A DNA stretch of 64,000 nt from Aphelocoma coerulescens (GCF_041296385.1 NW_027183781.1:1-64000); one strand, 5' to 3'. Counted from the first letter of the stretch, positions 10,770 to 24,200 are shown. The notes: generated from the sequence alone by a model not told the origin. Numbers and translations: made by a program.

Positions 10770-11200
10770 CCACCTCCCCTCACACCGCGCCCTCCCGTCC
10801 CATTGGCCGCCGCTCCCGCCAATCAAAACCCGGCGCTGTTATTGGTGGAGACGCGCGAGGATCCGCCCCCGGAGGAGCGCTATTGGCTGGAGAGACGCCT
10901 CTTCCTATTGGCTCGCAGCGATCCGGGCGCTAATTGGTTTGAGCGTTTGACAGGCAGCCGAGCTACCCAATCACCGCGCGGCACCGTGGGCGGGACAACA
11001 TGGCCGCCGCGTCGCCGTGGCGACGCGCCAGTTTCCCGCCCCTCGCCGTTACCACGGCAACCACGCACGGCCCGGCGGAGGGGCGGGGGAATCCGCGGGC
11101 TCCGGCGCTGATTGGCGGATGCAGCTGTCAATCATCGACGTCGCTTCCGGCGCCGGGACGGGCCCGCGCCGCCGCCGCAGCCGCCGCCCCTCCCGGTACC
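10770..11200. promoter_or_regulatory. Bidirectional CpG-island promoter, RNF5-like / AGPAT1
   Basis: A non-repetitive CpG-dense stretch between divergent genes. It holds many CCAAT/ATTGG boxes (near 10799, 10818, 10841, 10881, 10907, 10932, 10970 and 11109), a YY1-like aacatggccgcc near 10997, an RFX X-box gttaccacggcaac at 11048-11061, a palindromic gtcgccgtggcgac near 11012 and a CRE-like gacgtc near 11138. The AGPAT1 transcript probably starts near 11.1-11.2 kb with a non-coding first exon whose donor I cannot fix. Confidence 0.65.
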
Positions 11201-11519
11201 GGCGGGGCCTGAGGGGAACCGGGGGGGTCCTGAGGGGGTCCCGAGGGGTCCCGGGGGATCCCGAGAAGCTCCCGGGGGCCGTGGGGAGGGGACGCGGCCT
11301 CCTGAGAACCGGGGATGCTCCGCCGCCGCCCACGGGGCCGCCCCGCCCGGCCCCGCCCGGTTGGGCCCAAACCGAGCCCTGAGGGGGGGGGGGCGGGGCC
11401 CGGGTGGGGCCGTGGGGGGGGCGGGAAGGGCCCCGGGGGGGAGATTTTGGGGTGCAAAGCGGGGGTTTGGGGGGGTCCGGGCGCTGGGGAGGGCGCTGAG
11501 GGGAGGGGGAGGGTCCTGA

Positions 11520-12990
11520 GGGGGGGGTTGGGGTCCTGAGGGGATTTTGGGGGGTTCTGAGGGGATTTGGGGGTCCCAGGAGGTTCCTGAGGGGGTTTTG
11601 GGGATCCTGAGAGGATTTGGGGGTCCCAGGAGGTTCTTGACGGGATTTGGGGATCCTGAGGGGATTTTGAGGGGTTCTGAGGGGATTTTGGGGGTTCTGA
11701 GAGGATTTTGGGGTCTCAGGATGTTCCTGAGGGGATTTGGGGGGTTCTGAGGGGATTTTGGGGTCCCAGGAGTTTTCCTGAGGGGATTTTGGGGTCCCAG
11801 GAGGTTCCTGAGGGGATTTGGGGGTCCCAGGATGTTCTTGACGGGATTTGGGGATCCTGAGGGGATTTGAGGGGTTCTGAGGGGATTTTGGGGGGTTCTG
11901 AGGGGATTTTGGGGTCTCAGGATGTTCCTGAGGGGATTTGGGGGGTTCTGAGGGGATTTTGGGGGGTTCTGAGGGGATTTTGGGGTCCCAGGAGTTTTCC
12001 TGAGGGGATTTCGGGGATCCTGAGGGGATTTGGGGATCCCAGGATGTTCTTGACGGGATTTGGGGATCCTGAGGGGATTTTGAGGGGTTCTGAGAGGATT
12101 TGGGGGTCCCGGGAGGTTCCTGAGGGGATTTGGGGGATCCTGAGGGGATTTTGGGAGGTTCTGAGGGGATTTTGGGGGTTCTGAGGGGATCTTGGGGATC
12201 CTGAGGGGATTTGGGGGATCCTGAGGGGATTTTGGGGTCCCAGGAGGTTCCTGAGGGGATTTTGAGGGGTTCTGAGGGGATTTGGGGATTCTGAGGGGAC
12301 TTTGGGGGGTTCTGAGGGGATTTGGGGGTTCTGAGGGGATTTTGAGGGGTCCTGAGGGGATTTTGGGGATCCTGAGGGGATTTGGGAGTCCCAGGAGGTT
12401 CCTGACGGGATTTTGGGATCCTGAGGGGATTTTGAGGGGTTCTGAGGGGATTTGGGGGATCCTGAGAGGATTTGGGGGTCCCGGGAGGTTCCTGAGGGGA
12501 TTTTGGGGGTTCTGAGGGGATTTTGGGGGTTCTGAGAGGATTTTGGGGTCCCAGGAGGTTCCTGAGGGAGTTTTGGGGATCCTGAGAGGATTTGGGGGTC
12601 CCAGGAGGTTCCTGAGGGGATTTTGGGGGCCTTGAGGGGATTTGGGGGTCCCAAGAGGGGTTTGGGGGGTCCTGAGGGGATTTTGGGGGTCGTGAGGGGA
12701 TTTGGGGGGATTCAGAGGGGACTTGGGGGATCCTGAGGGGATTTTGGGGGCCCTGAAGAGATTTTGGGGAGTTCTGAGGAGATTTTGGGGATCGTGAGGG
12801 GATTTGGGGGGATCCTGAGGGGACTTCGGGGCTCCTGAGTGGATTTTGGGGGCCCTGAGGGGATTTTGGGGAGTTCTGAGGGGATTTGGGGGATCCTGAG
12901 GGGATTTTGGGGTCCCACGAGGTTCCTGAGGGGATTTTGGGGTCCTAAGGAGATTTTGGGGGGTCCTGAGGGGATTTTGGGGTCCCAGGG
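11520..12990. repeat. Minisatellite, CTGAGGGGATTTTGGGG type, AGPAT1 5' intron
   Basis: Tandem units of about 20-30 bp: ttctgaggggattttggggg alternating with cccaggaggttcctgagggg. About 1.5 kb here against about 2.8 kb at 54,975-57,735 in the other arm. Sense strand is G-rich. Confidence 0.9.
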
Positions 12991-13029
12991 GGGGTTTTGG
13001 TGCTCCCTGACCCCTTTGTGCCCCTTCCA

Positions 13030-15240
13030 CCACGATGGAGGGGTCGGTGGGGACGGATTTGGGGTTTTTTGGGTTTTTTTTGGGTTTTTGGGGTTTTTTG
13101 GGGACGGATTTGGGGTTTTTTTGGGGGGTTATTTGGGGGACAGATTTGGGGTTTTTTTGGGGTTTTTTTTGGGGTTTTTGGTGCTCCCTGACCCCGTTCC
13201 ACCCCCTCAGCTGCCCTGAAGGTGTCGGTGGGGACGGATTTGGGTTTTCTGGGGGTTTTTTGGGGATGGATTTGGGGTTTTTTTAGGGGTTTTTTGGGGA
13301 TGGATTTGGGGTTTTTTGGGGGACGGATTTGGGGTTTTTTGGGGGATGGATTTGGGATTTTTTTGTGTTTTTTGGGGGATGGATTTGCGGTTTTTTGGTT
13401 TTTTTGGGGGGGATGGATTTGGGGTTTTTTGTGTTTTTTTGGGGATGGATTTGGGGTTTTTTGGGGGATGGATTTGGGGTTGTTTTGGTTTTTTTGGGGA
13501 TGGATTTGGGGTTTTTTGGGGACGGATTTGGGGTTTCTTTGGGGGATGGATTTGGGGTTTTTTGGGGATGGATTTGGGGTTCTTTGGGGATGGATTTGGG
13601 GTTTTTTGGGGGATGGATTTGGGGTCTTTTTTGGGGATGGATTTGGGGTTTTTTGGGGATGGATTTGGGGTTTTTTGGGGATGGATTTGGGGTTTTTTGG
13701 GGACGGATTTGGGGTTTCTTTGGGGGATGGATTTGGGGTTTTTTGGGGACGGATTTGGGGTTTTTTGGGGATGGATTTGGGGTTTTGGGGGGATGGATTT
13801 GGGGTTTTTTGGGGACGGATTTGTGTTTTTTTGGGGGACGGATTTGGGGTTTTTTGGGGATGGATTTGGGGTCTTTTTTGGGGATGGATTTGCGGTTTTT
13901 TGGGGACGGATTTGGGGTTTTTTGGGGGACGGATTTGGGGTTTTTGGGGGGATGGATTTGGGGTTTTTTGGGGACGGATTTGGGGTTTTTTGTTTTTTTT
14001 TTTTTTTGGGTTTTTTTGGGGTTTCTGCTGCTCCCCTGACCCCTTTCCCCCCCCAGCTGCCATGGAGGTGTCGGTGGGGACGGATTTGGGGTTTTTTGGG
14101 GATGGATTTGGGGTTTTTTGGGGGGACGGATTTGGGGTTTTTGGGGGGATGGATTTGGAGTTTTTTGGGGATGGATTTGGGGTTTTTTGGGGATGGATTT
14201 GGGGTTTTTTGGGGACGGATTTGGGGTTTTTTGGGGGACGGATTTGGAGTTTTTTGGGGATGGATTTGGGGTCTTTTTTGGGGATGGATTTGGGTTTTTT
14301 TGGGGATGGATTTGGGGTTTTTTGGGGACGGATTTGGGGTTTTTTGAGGACGGATTTGGGGTTTTTTGGGGGACGGATTTGGGGTTTTTGGGGGGATGGA
14401 TTTGGGGTTTTTTGGGGATGGATTTGGGGTTTTTTTGGGGGGGATTTTTTGGTTTTTTTTGGGGTTTCTGCTGCCCCCTGACCCCTTTCCCCCCCCAGCT
14501 GCCATGGAGGTGTCGGTGGGGACGGATTTGGGGTTTTTGGGGGGATGGATTTGGGGTTTTTTTGGTTTTTTTGGGGATGGATTTGGGGTTTTTTGGGGAT
14601 GGATTTGGGGTTTTTTGGGGGATGGATTTGGGGTTTTTTGGGGATGGATTTGGGGTTTTTTGGGGACGGATTTGGGGTTTTTGGGGGGATGGATTTGGGG
14701 TTCTTTGGGGATGGATTTGGGGTTTCTTTGGGGATAGATTTGGGGTTTTTTTGGGGATGGATTTGGGGTTTTTTGGGGGGATGGATTTGGGGTTTTTTGG
14801 GGGATGGATTTGGGGTTTTTTGGGGGGATGGATTTGGGGTTTTTTGGGGGATGGATTTGGGGTTTTTTGGGGACGGATTTGGGATTTCTTTGGGGATGGA
14901 TTTGGGGTTTTTGGGGGGATGGATTTGGGGTCTTTTTTGGGGATGGATTTGGGGTTTTTTGGGGGATGGATGTGGGGTTTTTTGGGGACGGATTTGGGGT
15001 TTTTTTGGGGGATGGATTTGGGGTTTTTTGGTCTTTTTTGGGGATTTATTTGGGGTTTTTTTTTTGGTTTTTTTTTTGGTTTTTTTGGGGGTTTCTGCTG
15101 CCCCCTGACCCCTTTCCCCCCCCAGCTGCCATGGAGGTGTCGGTGTGGATGGATTTGGGGTTTTTTGGGGATGGATTTGGGGTTTTTTGGGGGGGATTTT
15201 TTGGTTTTTTTGGGGGTTTCTGCTGCCCCCTGACCCCTTT
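13030..15240. repeat. 22-bp minisatellite with embedded AGPAT1 exon-head copies
   Basis: Core unit ggatttggggttttttgggg with gatg or gacg, 22-23 bp period. It is interrupted by blocks that duplicate the end of the intron and the head of the AGPAT1 first coding exon: pyrimidine tract, cag acceptor, ctgccatggaggtgtcggtg. Intact start-codon copies lie at 14062, 14504 and 15131; degenerate copies lie near 13032 and 13211. The array is about 2.2 kb here and 3.7 kb in the other arm. Confidence 0.9.
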
Positions 15241-15255
15241 CCCCCCCCAGCTGCC

Positions 15256-18200
15256 ATGGAGGTGTCGGTGGGGACGGCGGCGCTGGCGCTGGCGCTGCTG
15301 CTGCTGCCGCTGCTCTACGAGCGCTGCGGCTCCTTCCGCTTCTTCTGCAAGATGGGCTTCTACAACGGCTGGATCCTGCTGCTGGCCCTGGTGGCCATCC
15401 CGCTGTGCGCCCTGCGCGGCCGCGACGTCGAGAACATGAAGTCAGCGGGGCCGGGGGGGGGCCTGGGGGGGGGTGGGGGGGGGCTGGGATGGGGGTTTGG
15501 GGGAGTTATGGGGCTGGGATGGGGGTTTGGGGGGATGGGATGGGGGTTTGGGGGAGTTATGGGGCTGGGATGGGGGTTTGGGGGGCTGGGATGGGGGTTT
15601 GGGGGGCTGGGATGGGGGTTTGGGGGGGTTATGGGCCTGGGGAGGGGATTTGGGGGGGATGGGATGGGGGTTTGGGGGGGTTATGGGGCTGGGATGGGGG
15701 TTTGGGGGGCTGGGATGGGGGTTTGGGGGGGTTATGGGGCTGGGGAGGGGATTTGGGGGGATGGGAAGGGGGTTTGGGGGGGTTATGGGGCTGGGGAGGG
15801 GATTTGGGGGGGATGGGATGGGGTTTTGGGGGGGTTATGGGGCTGGGATGGGGGTTTGGGGGGATGGGATGGGGGTTTGGGGGGTGTTATGGGGCTGGGA
15901 TGGGGATTTGGGGGCCTGGGATGGGGGTTTGGGGGGGTTATGGGGCTGGATGGGGGTTTGGGGGGGATGCGATGGGGGTTTGGGGGAGTTATGGGGCTGG
16001 GATGGGGGTTTGGGGGGGATGGGAAGGGGGTTTGGGGGGGTTATGAGGCTGGGGAGGGGATTTGGGGGGATGGGAAGGGGGTTTGGGGGAGTTATGGGGC
16101 TGGGATGGGGGTTTGGGGGGGATGCGATGGGGGTTTGGGGGAGTTATGGGGCTGGGATGGGGGTTTGGGGGGATGGGATGGGGGTTTGGGGGGATGGGAT
16201 GGGGGTTTGGGGGGGGTTATGGGGCTGGGGTGGGGATTTGGGGGGATGGGATGGGGGTTTGGGGGGGGTTATGGGGCTGGGATGGGGGTTTGGGGGGCTG
16301 GGATGGGGGTTGGGGGGGATGGGATGGGGGTTTGGGGGGGTTATGGGGCTGGGGAGGGGATTTCGGGGGATGGGATGGGGGTTTGGGGAGTTATGGGGCT
16401 GGGGAGGGGATTTGGGGGGATTGGGGTGGTTATGGGGCTGGGGAGGGGATTTAGGGGGGATGGGATGGGGGTTTGGGGGAGTTATGGGGCTGGGATGGGG
16501 GTTTGGGGGGATGGGAAGGGGGTTTGGGGGGCTGGGATGGGGGTTTGGGGGAGTTATGGGGCTGGGGTGGGGATTTGGGGGGGATGGGATGGGGGTTTGG
16601 GGGAGTTATGGGGCTGGGATGGGGGTTTGGGGGGATGGGAAGGGGGTTTGGGGGGCTGGGATGGGGGTTTGGGGGAGTTATGGGGCTGGGAAGGGGATTT
16701 GGGGGGATGGGATGGGGTTTGGGGGGGTTATGGGGCTGGGATGGGGGTTTGGGGAGTTATGGGGCTGGGATGGGGATTTGGGGGGATGGGATGGGGGTTT
16801 GGGGGGGTTATGGGGCTGGGATGGGGGTTTGGGGGAGTTATGGGGCTGGGGAGGGGATTTGGGGGATGGATGGGGGTTTGGGGGGGTTGTGGGGCTGGGA
16901 TGGGGGTTTGGGGGGCTGGGATGGGGGTTGGGGGGGATTTGGGGTGGTCATGGGGCTGGGGAGGGGATTTGGGGGGATGGGATGGGGGTTTGGGGGGGTT
17001 ATGGGGTGGTTATGGGGCTGGGGAGGGGATTTGGGGGGCTGGGGAGGGGATTTGGGGGGATGGGATGGGGGTTTGGGGGGAGTTATGGGGCTGGGATGGG
17101 GGTTTGGGGGGCTGGGATGGGGGTTTGGGGGGGTTATGGGGCTGGGATGGGGATTTGGGGGCTGGGAAGGGGGTTTGGGGGCTGGGGAGGGGATTTGGGG
17201 GGGATTTGGGGTGGTTATGGGGCTGGGGAGGGATTTGCAGGGGCTGGGATGGGGGTTTGGGGGGGTTATGGGGCTGGGATGGGGGGTTTGGGGGAGTTAT
17301 GGGGCTGGGGAGGGGATTTGGGGGGGATGGGAAGGGGGTTTGGGGGAGTTATGGGGCTGGGATGGGGGTTTGGGGGGATGGGAAGGGGGTTTGGGGGGCT
17401 GGGATGGGGGTTTGGGGGTTATGGGATGGGGGTTTGGGGGGGGTTATGGGGTGGTTAATGGGGCTGGGGAGGGGATTTGGGGGGGTTATGGGGCTGGGAA
17501 GGGGGTTTGGGGGGATGGGAAGGGGGTTTGGGGGAGATTTGGGGTGGTTATGGGGCTGGGGAGGGGATTTGGGGGGGATGGGATGGGGGTTTGGGGGGGT
17601 TATGGGGTGGTTATGGGGCTGGGAAGGGGATTTGGGGGGCTGGGAAGGGGGTTTGGGGGGTTATGGGGCTGGGATGGGGGTTTGGGGGGGATGGGATGGG
17701 GGTTTGGGGGAGTTATGGGGCTGGGATGGGGGATTTGGGGGGCTGGGATGGGGGTTTGGGGGGGTTATGGGGCTGGGATGGGGGTTTGGGGGGGGATGGG
17801 AAGGGGGTTTGGGGGGCTGGGGAGGGGATTTGGGGGGGCTGTGGGGGGCTGGAAGAAGGGTTTGAGGGGGTTATGGGGCTGGGGAGGGGATTGGGGGGGC
17901 TGGGAAGGGGATTTGAGGTGCTTTGGGGCTGTTACGGGGCAGTTATGGGGCAGTTATGAGACAGATTTGGGGTGATTGTGGGGCAGATTTGGGGCAGTTA
18001 TGGGGCAGTTATGGGGCAGATTTGGGGGCAGGTTTGGGGCTGTTATGGGGCAGTTACGGGGCAGATTTGGGGCGATTGTGGGACAGATTTGGGGGCAGTT
18101 ATGGGGCAGATTTGGGGCAGTTATGGGGCAGATTTGGGCAGGTTTGGGGCTGTTATGGGGCAGATTTGGGGCTGTTACGGGGCAGTTACGGGGCAGTTAT

Positions 18201-21200
18201 GAGACAGATTTGGGGCGATTGTGGGCAGATTTGGGCAGCTATGGGGCAGCTATGGGGCGATTGTGGGTCAGCTATGGGGCAGCTATGGGGCAGCTATGGG
18301 GCAGCTATGGGCAGCTATGGGGCAGCTATGGGGCGCCGTGGGGCTGAGCCCCCCGCGTGCCCCCAGGATCATCCGCGGGCTGATGCAGCACGTGAAGCGG
18401 CTCTACGGGATCCGCATGGTGGTCAGGGGGGCCCAGAACTTCCCCCCACGGCAGCCCTACGTGGTGGTCAGCAACCACCAGAGCTCGCTGGACCTGCTGG
18501 GTATGGGGCTGCCCCATAGATCCCTGCCCCACACATCCCTGCCCCATAGATCCCTGCCCCATAGAGCCCTGACCCCATAGAGACACTCACAGAGTGAGCA
18601 ATGCCAGCCCTACGTGGTGGTCAGCAACCACCAGAGCTCGCTGGACCTGCTGGGTGTGGGGCTGCCCCATAGATCCCTGCCCCACACATCCTGCCCCATA
18701 GATCCCTGCCCCATAGAGCCCTGACCCCATAGAGACACTCACAGAGTGAGCAATGCCAGCCCTACGTGGTGGTCAGCAACCACCAGAGCTCGCTGGACCT
18801 GCTGGGTATGGGGCTGCCCCATAGATCCTGCCCCATAGATCCTGCCCCAGAGACTGATCCACGAGTGACCCTCGGCCTGCCCCACACGTCCCTGACCCCA
18901 CAGAGTCATCTTCAGCCTGCCCCATAGATCCCTGCCCCACAGTGTGACCCTCAGCCTGCTCCACAGAGCCCTGCCCCACGGAATGACCCATGAGTGACCC
19001 TCAGCCTGCCCCACTGATCCCTGCCCCACAGATCCCTGCCCCACAGATCCCTGCTCTACAGACCCCTGACCCCACAGAGTGAGCCTCAGCCTGCCCCACA
19101 GACCCCTGGCCCCACAGAGTGATCCTCAGCCTGCCCCACAGCCCTCTGCCCCACAGCCCCCTGACCCCACAGATCCCTACCCCACAGACCCCTGGCCCCA
19201 CAGAGTGATCCTCAGCCTGCCCCACAGCCCCCCGGCCCCACAGATCCCTGCCCTACAGATCCCTGACCCCACAGACTGACTCTCACTGTGCTCCACAGAC
19301 CCTTGACCCCACAGAGTGACCCTCAGCCTGCCCCACAGCCCTCTGCCCCACAGCCCCCTGACCCCACAGATCCCTACCCCACAGACCCCTGGCCCCACAG
19401 AGTGATCCTCAGCCTGCCCCACAGCCCCCTGGCCCCACAGCCCCCTGTCCCACACCCCCCTCCCCCCACAGCACAACCCACAGCCACACCCATGCCCTGA
19501 CCCAAAACCCCCCAGCCCCATAACCCCCGCCCACACCCCACCCCTGCCCCACGGCTGCCCCGCGGCTGCCCCACGGCTGCCCCCCGGCCCGCAGGGATGA
19601 TGGAGGTGCTGCCCGACCGCTGCGTGCCCATCGCCAAGCGGGAGCTGCTCTACATGGGCGCCGTGGGCGTCGCCTGCTGGCTCGGGGGCATCATCTTCAT
19701 CGACCGCAAGCGCACGCACGACGCCATCAGCGTCATGGCCGAGGCCGCGCACACCATGCTGAGCCAGGACGTGCGTGGGGCGGGGGGGGCGGGTGTGGGG
19801 CGGGTGTGGGGTGGGTGTGGGGTGGGTGTGGGGTGGGGGTGGGGTGGGGGTGGGGTGGGGGTGGGGTTGGTTGTGGAGGTGGCTCTGGGGCAGATGTGAG
19901 GCAGGTGTGGGGCGGGTGTGGGGAGGGTGTGGGGTGGATGTGGGGTGGGTGTGGGGTGGGTGTGGGGTAGGTGTGGGGTGGGTGTGGGGTAGGTGTGGGG
20001 TGGGTGGGGGGTGGGTGTGGGGAGGGTGTGGGGCGGGTGTGGGGTGGATGTGGGGTGGGTGTGGGGTGGGTGGGGGGTAGGTGTGGGGTGGGTGTGGGGT
20101 GGGTGTGGGGTGGGTGTGGGGTTGGTTGTGGAGGTGGCTCTGGGGCAGATGTGAGGCAGGTGTGGGGTGGATGTGGGGTGGGTGTGGGGAGGGTGTGGGG
20201 CGGGTGTGGGGCGGTGGGGAGCGGGTGTGGGGCAGGTGTGGGGTGGGTGGGGGGAGGATGTGGGGCGGGTGTGGGGAGAGGTGGCTGTGGGGTGGGTGTG
20301 GGGCGGGTGTGGGGCGGGTGTGGGGTGGATGTGGGGCTGGATGTGAGGCTGGCCATGGGGCGGCTGTGGGGGTGGCTGTGGAGCTGGCAGTGGGGTGGAT
20401 GGGGGCTGGATGTGGGGTGGGTGTGGGGAGGGTGTGGGGTGGGTGGGGGGTGGGTGTGGGGCGGGTGTGGGGTGGAGATGGGGTGGGTGTGGGGTGGGTG
20501 TGGGGTGGGTGGGGGGTGGGTGTGGGGCGGGTGTGGGGCGGGTGTGGGGCGGGTGTGGGGTGGGTGTGGGGTTGGTTGTGGAGGTGGCTCTGGGGCAGAT
20601 GTGAGGCAGGTGTGGGGTGGATGTGGGGTGGATGTGGGGAGGGGTGGCTGTAGGGAGGGTGTGGGGCGGGTGTGGGGCGGTGGGGAGCGGGTGTGGGGCG
20701 GGTGTGGGGTGGGTGGGGGGAGGATGTGGGGCGGGTGTGGGGAGAGGTGGCTGTGGGGTGGGTGTGGGGCGGGTGTGGGGTGGATGTGGGGCTGGATGTG
20801 AGGCTGGCCATGGGGCGGCTGTGGGGTGGCTGTGGAGCTGGCAGTGGGGTGGATGGGGGCTGGATGTGGGGTGGGTGTGGGGAGGGTGTGGGGTGGGTGT
20901 GGGGAGGGTGTGGGGCGGGTGTAGGGTGGATGTGGGGTGGGTGGGGGGTTGGTGTGGGGTGGATGTGGGGTGGGTGGGGGGTTGGTGTGGGGTGGGTGTG
21001 GGCAGGTGTGGGGTGGATGTGGGGTGGATGTGGGGCGGGTGTGGGGTGGATGGGGGCGGGTGTGGGGTGGATGTGGGGCGGCTGTGGGGTTGGCTGTGGA
21101 GCTGGCCATGGGGTGGCTGTGGGGCTGGTACTGGGCTGGCTGTGGGGTGGATGTGGGGCTGGCCATGGGGCTGGCCGTGGGGCTGCTGTGGGGCTGGCCA

Positions 21201-24200
21201 TGGGGTTGGCTGTGGGGCGGATGTGGGGCTGCCATGGAGCCAGCCATGGGGCAGCCATGGGGCAGCCATGGGGCCGGCTATGGGGTTGGCTGTGGGGTGT
21301 CCATGGGGCTGGCCATGGGGCAGCCATGGGTCAGCCATGGGTCAGCCATGGGGCCGGCCGCTCACAGGGCAGCCCCGCAGGGAGCTGCAGGGCCACTCGA
21401 CCCCGCGGGGATGTGGGGCAGCCTCCGTTGGCCGTGGGGCGGCTTCCGTTGGCCGTGGGGCGGCCGCGGGCTCGCCGTGGGGCGGCCCCACACGTGGCCG
21501 TGCCCCACACGCGGCCGCGCCCCACAGGTGCGGGTGTGGGTGTTCCCCGAGGGCACGCGCAACCACAGCGGCTCCATGCTGCCCTTCAAGCGCGGCGCCT
21601 TCCACCTCGCCGTGCAGGCCCAGGTACGGGGGGCGGCCGTGGGGCGGCCATGGGGCGGCTGTGGGGCGGCTATAGGGCGGCCGTGGGGCGGGCCGGCCCT
21701 GCCTGACCCCCGCGCTGCCCCACAGGTCCCCGTCGTCCCCATCGTCATCTCGTCCTACCAGCACTTCTACAGCAAACGGGAGCGCAGGTTCACGGCCGGT
21801 GAGGGGCGGCTGTGGGGCTGGGGGGAGGTGTGGGGCAGCGGGGAGGTGTGGGGCTCGGGGGGATGTGTGGGGCTCGGGGGGATGTGTGGGGCTGGGAGGC
21901 TCCTGTGGGGCTGGGAGGCAGATTTGGGGCTGGAGGACTCAGTGAGTCCGGGAGGCTTCTGTGGGGCTGGAAGGGCTTCATGTGGGTCTGGGGGGGATGT
22001 GGGGGGCTGTGGGGCTCCTGTGGGGCTGGGGGGGATGTGTGGGGCTGGGGGCTGCCTGCTGGGACCTGTGGGGCTGGGATGAGTAGGACATTGGGCCGTG
22101 TGGGGCTGGGTCTTAGTGTGGGGCAGGGTCTGGGTGTGGGGTCTCCGTGTGGGGCTGAGGCAGCCATGTGGGGCAGAGTGTCGCTGTGGGGCAGAGTGTC
22201 GCTGTGGGGCAGGGTGTCAGTGTGGGGTAGGGTGTTGGTGTGGGGCAGGACCTCAGTGTGGGGCAGGGTGTCGGTGTGGGGCTGGGGTCTCTGTGTGGGG
22301 CAGGGTCTCCATGTGGGGCAGGGTCTCGGTGTGGGGTAGAGTGTCTGTGTGAGGCAGGGTGTCCATGTGGGGCAGGGTGTCCATGTAGGGCAGGGTGGCG
22401 GTGTGGGGCAGGGTGTCGGTGTGGGGCAGCCATGTGGGGCTGGGGGTCGCTGTGGGGCAGGGTGTCCGTGTGGGGCAGGGTGTCGGTGTGGGGCAGCCGT
22501 GTGGGGCTGGGGGTCGGTGTGGGGCAGGGTGTCCGTGTGGGGCAGCCATGTGGGGCTGGGGGTCGCTGTGGGGCAGGGTGTCCGTGTGGGGCCGGGGGTC
22601 GCTGTGGGGCAGGGTGTCCGTGTGGGGCAGGGTGTCCATGTGGGGCCGGGGGTCGCTGTGGGGCAGCCGTGTGGGGCTGGGGGTCGCTGCGGGGCAGGGT
22701 GTCCGTGTGGGGCCGGGGGTCGCTGTGGGGCAGCCGTGTGGGGCCGGGGGTCGCTGTGGGGCAGGGTGTCGGTGTGGGGCAGCCGTGTGGGGCCGGGGGT
22801 CGCTGTGGGGCCGGGGGTCGCTGTGGGGCAGCCGTGTGGGGCCGGGGGTCGCTGTGGGGCAGCCGTGTGGGGCCGGGGGTCGCAGTGGGGCAGGGTGTCC
22901 GTGTGGGGCCGGGGGTCGCTGTGGGGCAGGGTGTCCGTGTGGGGCAGCCATGTGGGGCCGGGGGTCGCTGTGGGGCCGGGGGTCGCTGTGGGGCAGCCGT
23001 GTGGGGCCGGGGGTCGCTGTGGGGCAGGGTGTCCGTGTGGGGCCGGGGGTCGCTGTGGGGCAGCCGTGTGGGGCCGGGGGTCGCTGTGGGGCAGGGTGTC
23101 CGTGTGGGGCCGGGGGTCACTGTGGGGCAGCCGTGTGGGGCCGGGGGTCGCTGTGGGGCAGGGTGTCCGTGTGGGGCCGGGGGTCGCTGTGGGGCAGCCA
23201 TGTGGGGCCGGGGGTCACTGTGGGGCAGCCGTGTGGGGCCGGGGGTCGCTGTGGGGCAGGGTGTCCGTGTGGGGCCGGGGGTCGCTGTGGGGCAGCCATG
23301 TGGGGCCGGGGGTCACTGTGGGGCAGCCGTGTGGGGCCGGGGGTCGCTGTGGGGCAGGGTGTCCGTGTGGGGCCGGGGGTCGCTGTGGGGCAGCCCCCGA
23401 CCCACAGCGCCCCCCAGGGCAGTGCGTGATCCAGGTGCTGCCGGCGCTGCCCACGCGGGGGCTGGGCCCGGCCGACGTTCCCGCGCTGACCGAGCGCGTC
23501 CGCGCCGCCATGCTCGACGCCTTCGAGGCCCTGTCGGCCGAGCTGCGCCCCACGGCGCCCCACGGCGCCCCACCGAGCGACCCACAGAGCCCCACGGCGC
23601 CCCACGGCGCCCCACCGAGCGACCCACGGAGCCCCATAGGGACCCACAGCGACCCACCGAGCCCCACGGCGCCCCACGGCGCCCCACCGAGCGACCCACG
23701 GAGCCCCATAGGGACCCACAGCGACCCACCGAGCCCCACGGCGCCCCACGGCGCCCCACCGAGCGACCCACAGAGCCCCATAGGGACCCACAGCGACCCA
23801 CCGAGCGACCCACAGAGCCCCACGGCGCCCCACGGCGCCCCACCGAGCGACCCACGGAGCCCCATAGGGACCCACAGCGACCCACGGAGCCCCACGGCGC
23901 CCCACGGCGCCCCACCGAGCGACCCACCGAGCCCCACGGCGCCCCACGGCGCCCCACCGAGCGACCCACGGAGCCCCATAGGGACCCACGGCGACCCACC
24001 GAGCCCCACGGCGACCCACGGCGACCCACCGAGCGACCCACGGAGTGACCCGCAGAGCGCCATAGGGACCTATAGCGATCCACAGAGCCCCATGGGGACC
24101 TACAGCAACCCACAGAGCCCCACGGTGCCCCACGGCGACCCACAGAGCCCCGTAGGGAGCTACAGCGACCTACGGAGCGACCCACGGAGCGACCCACGGA

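Noticed and set aside
22349..23417. Extension of the AGPAT1 last exon upstream because the frame is open
   Set aside because: The acceptor cccccag at 23,411-23,417 gives exact frame and homology; upstream sequence is intron satellite.
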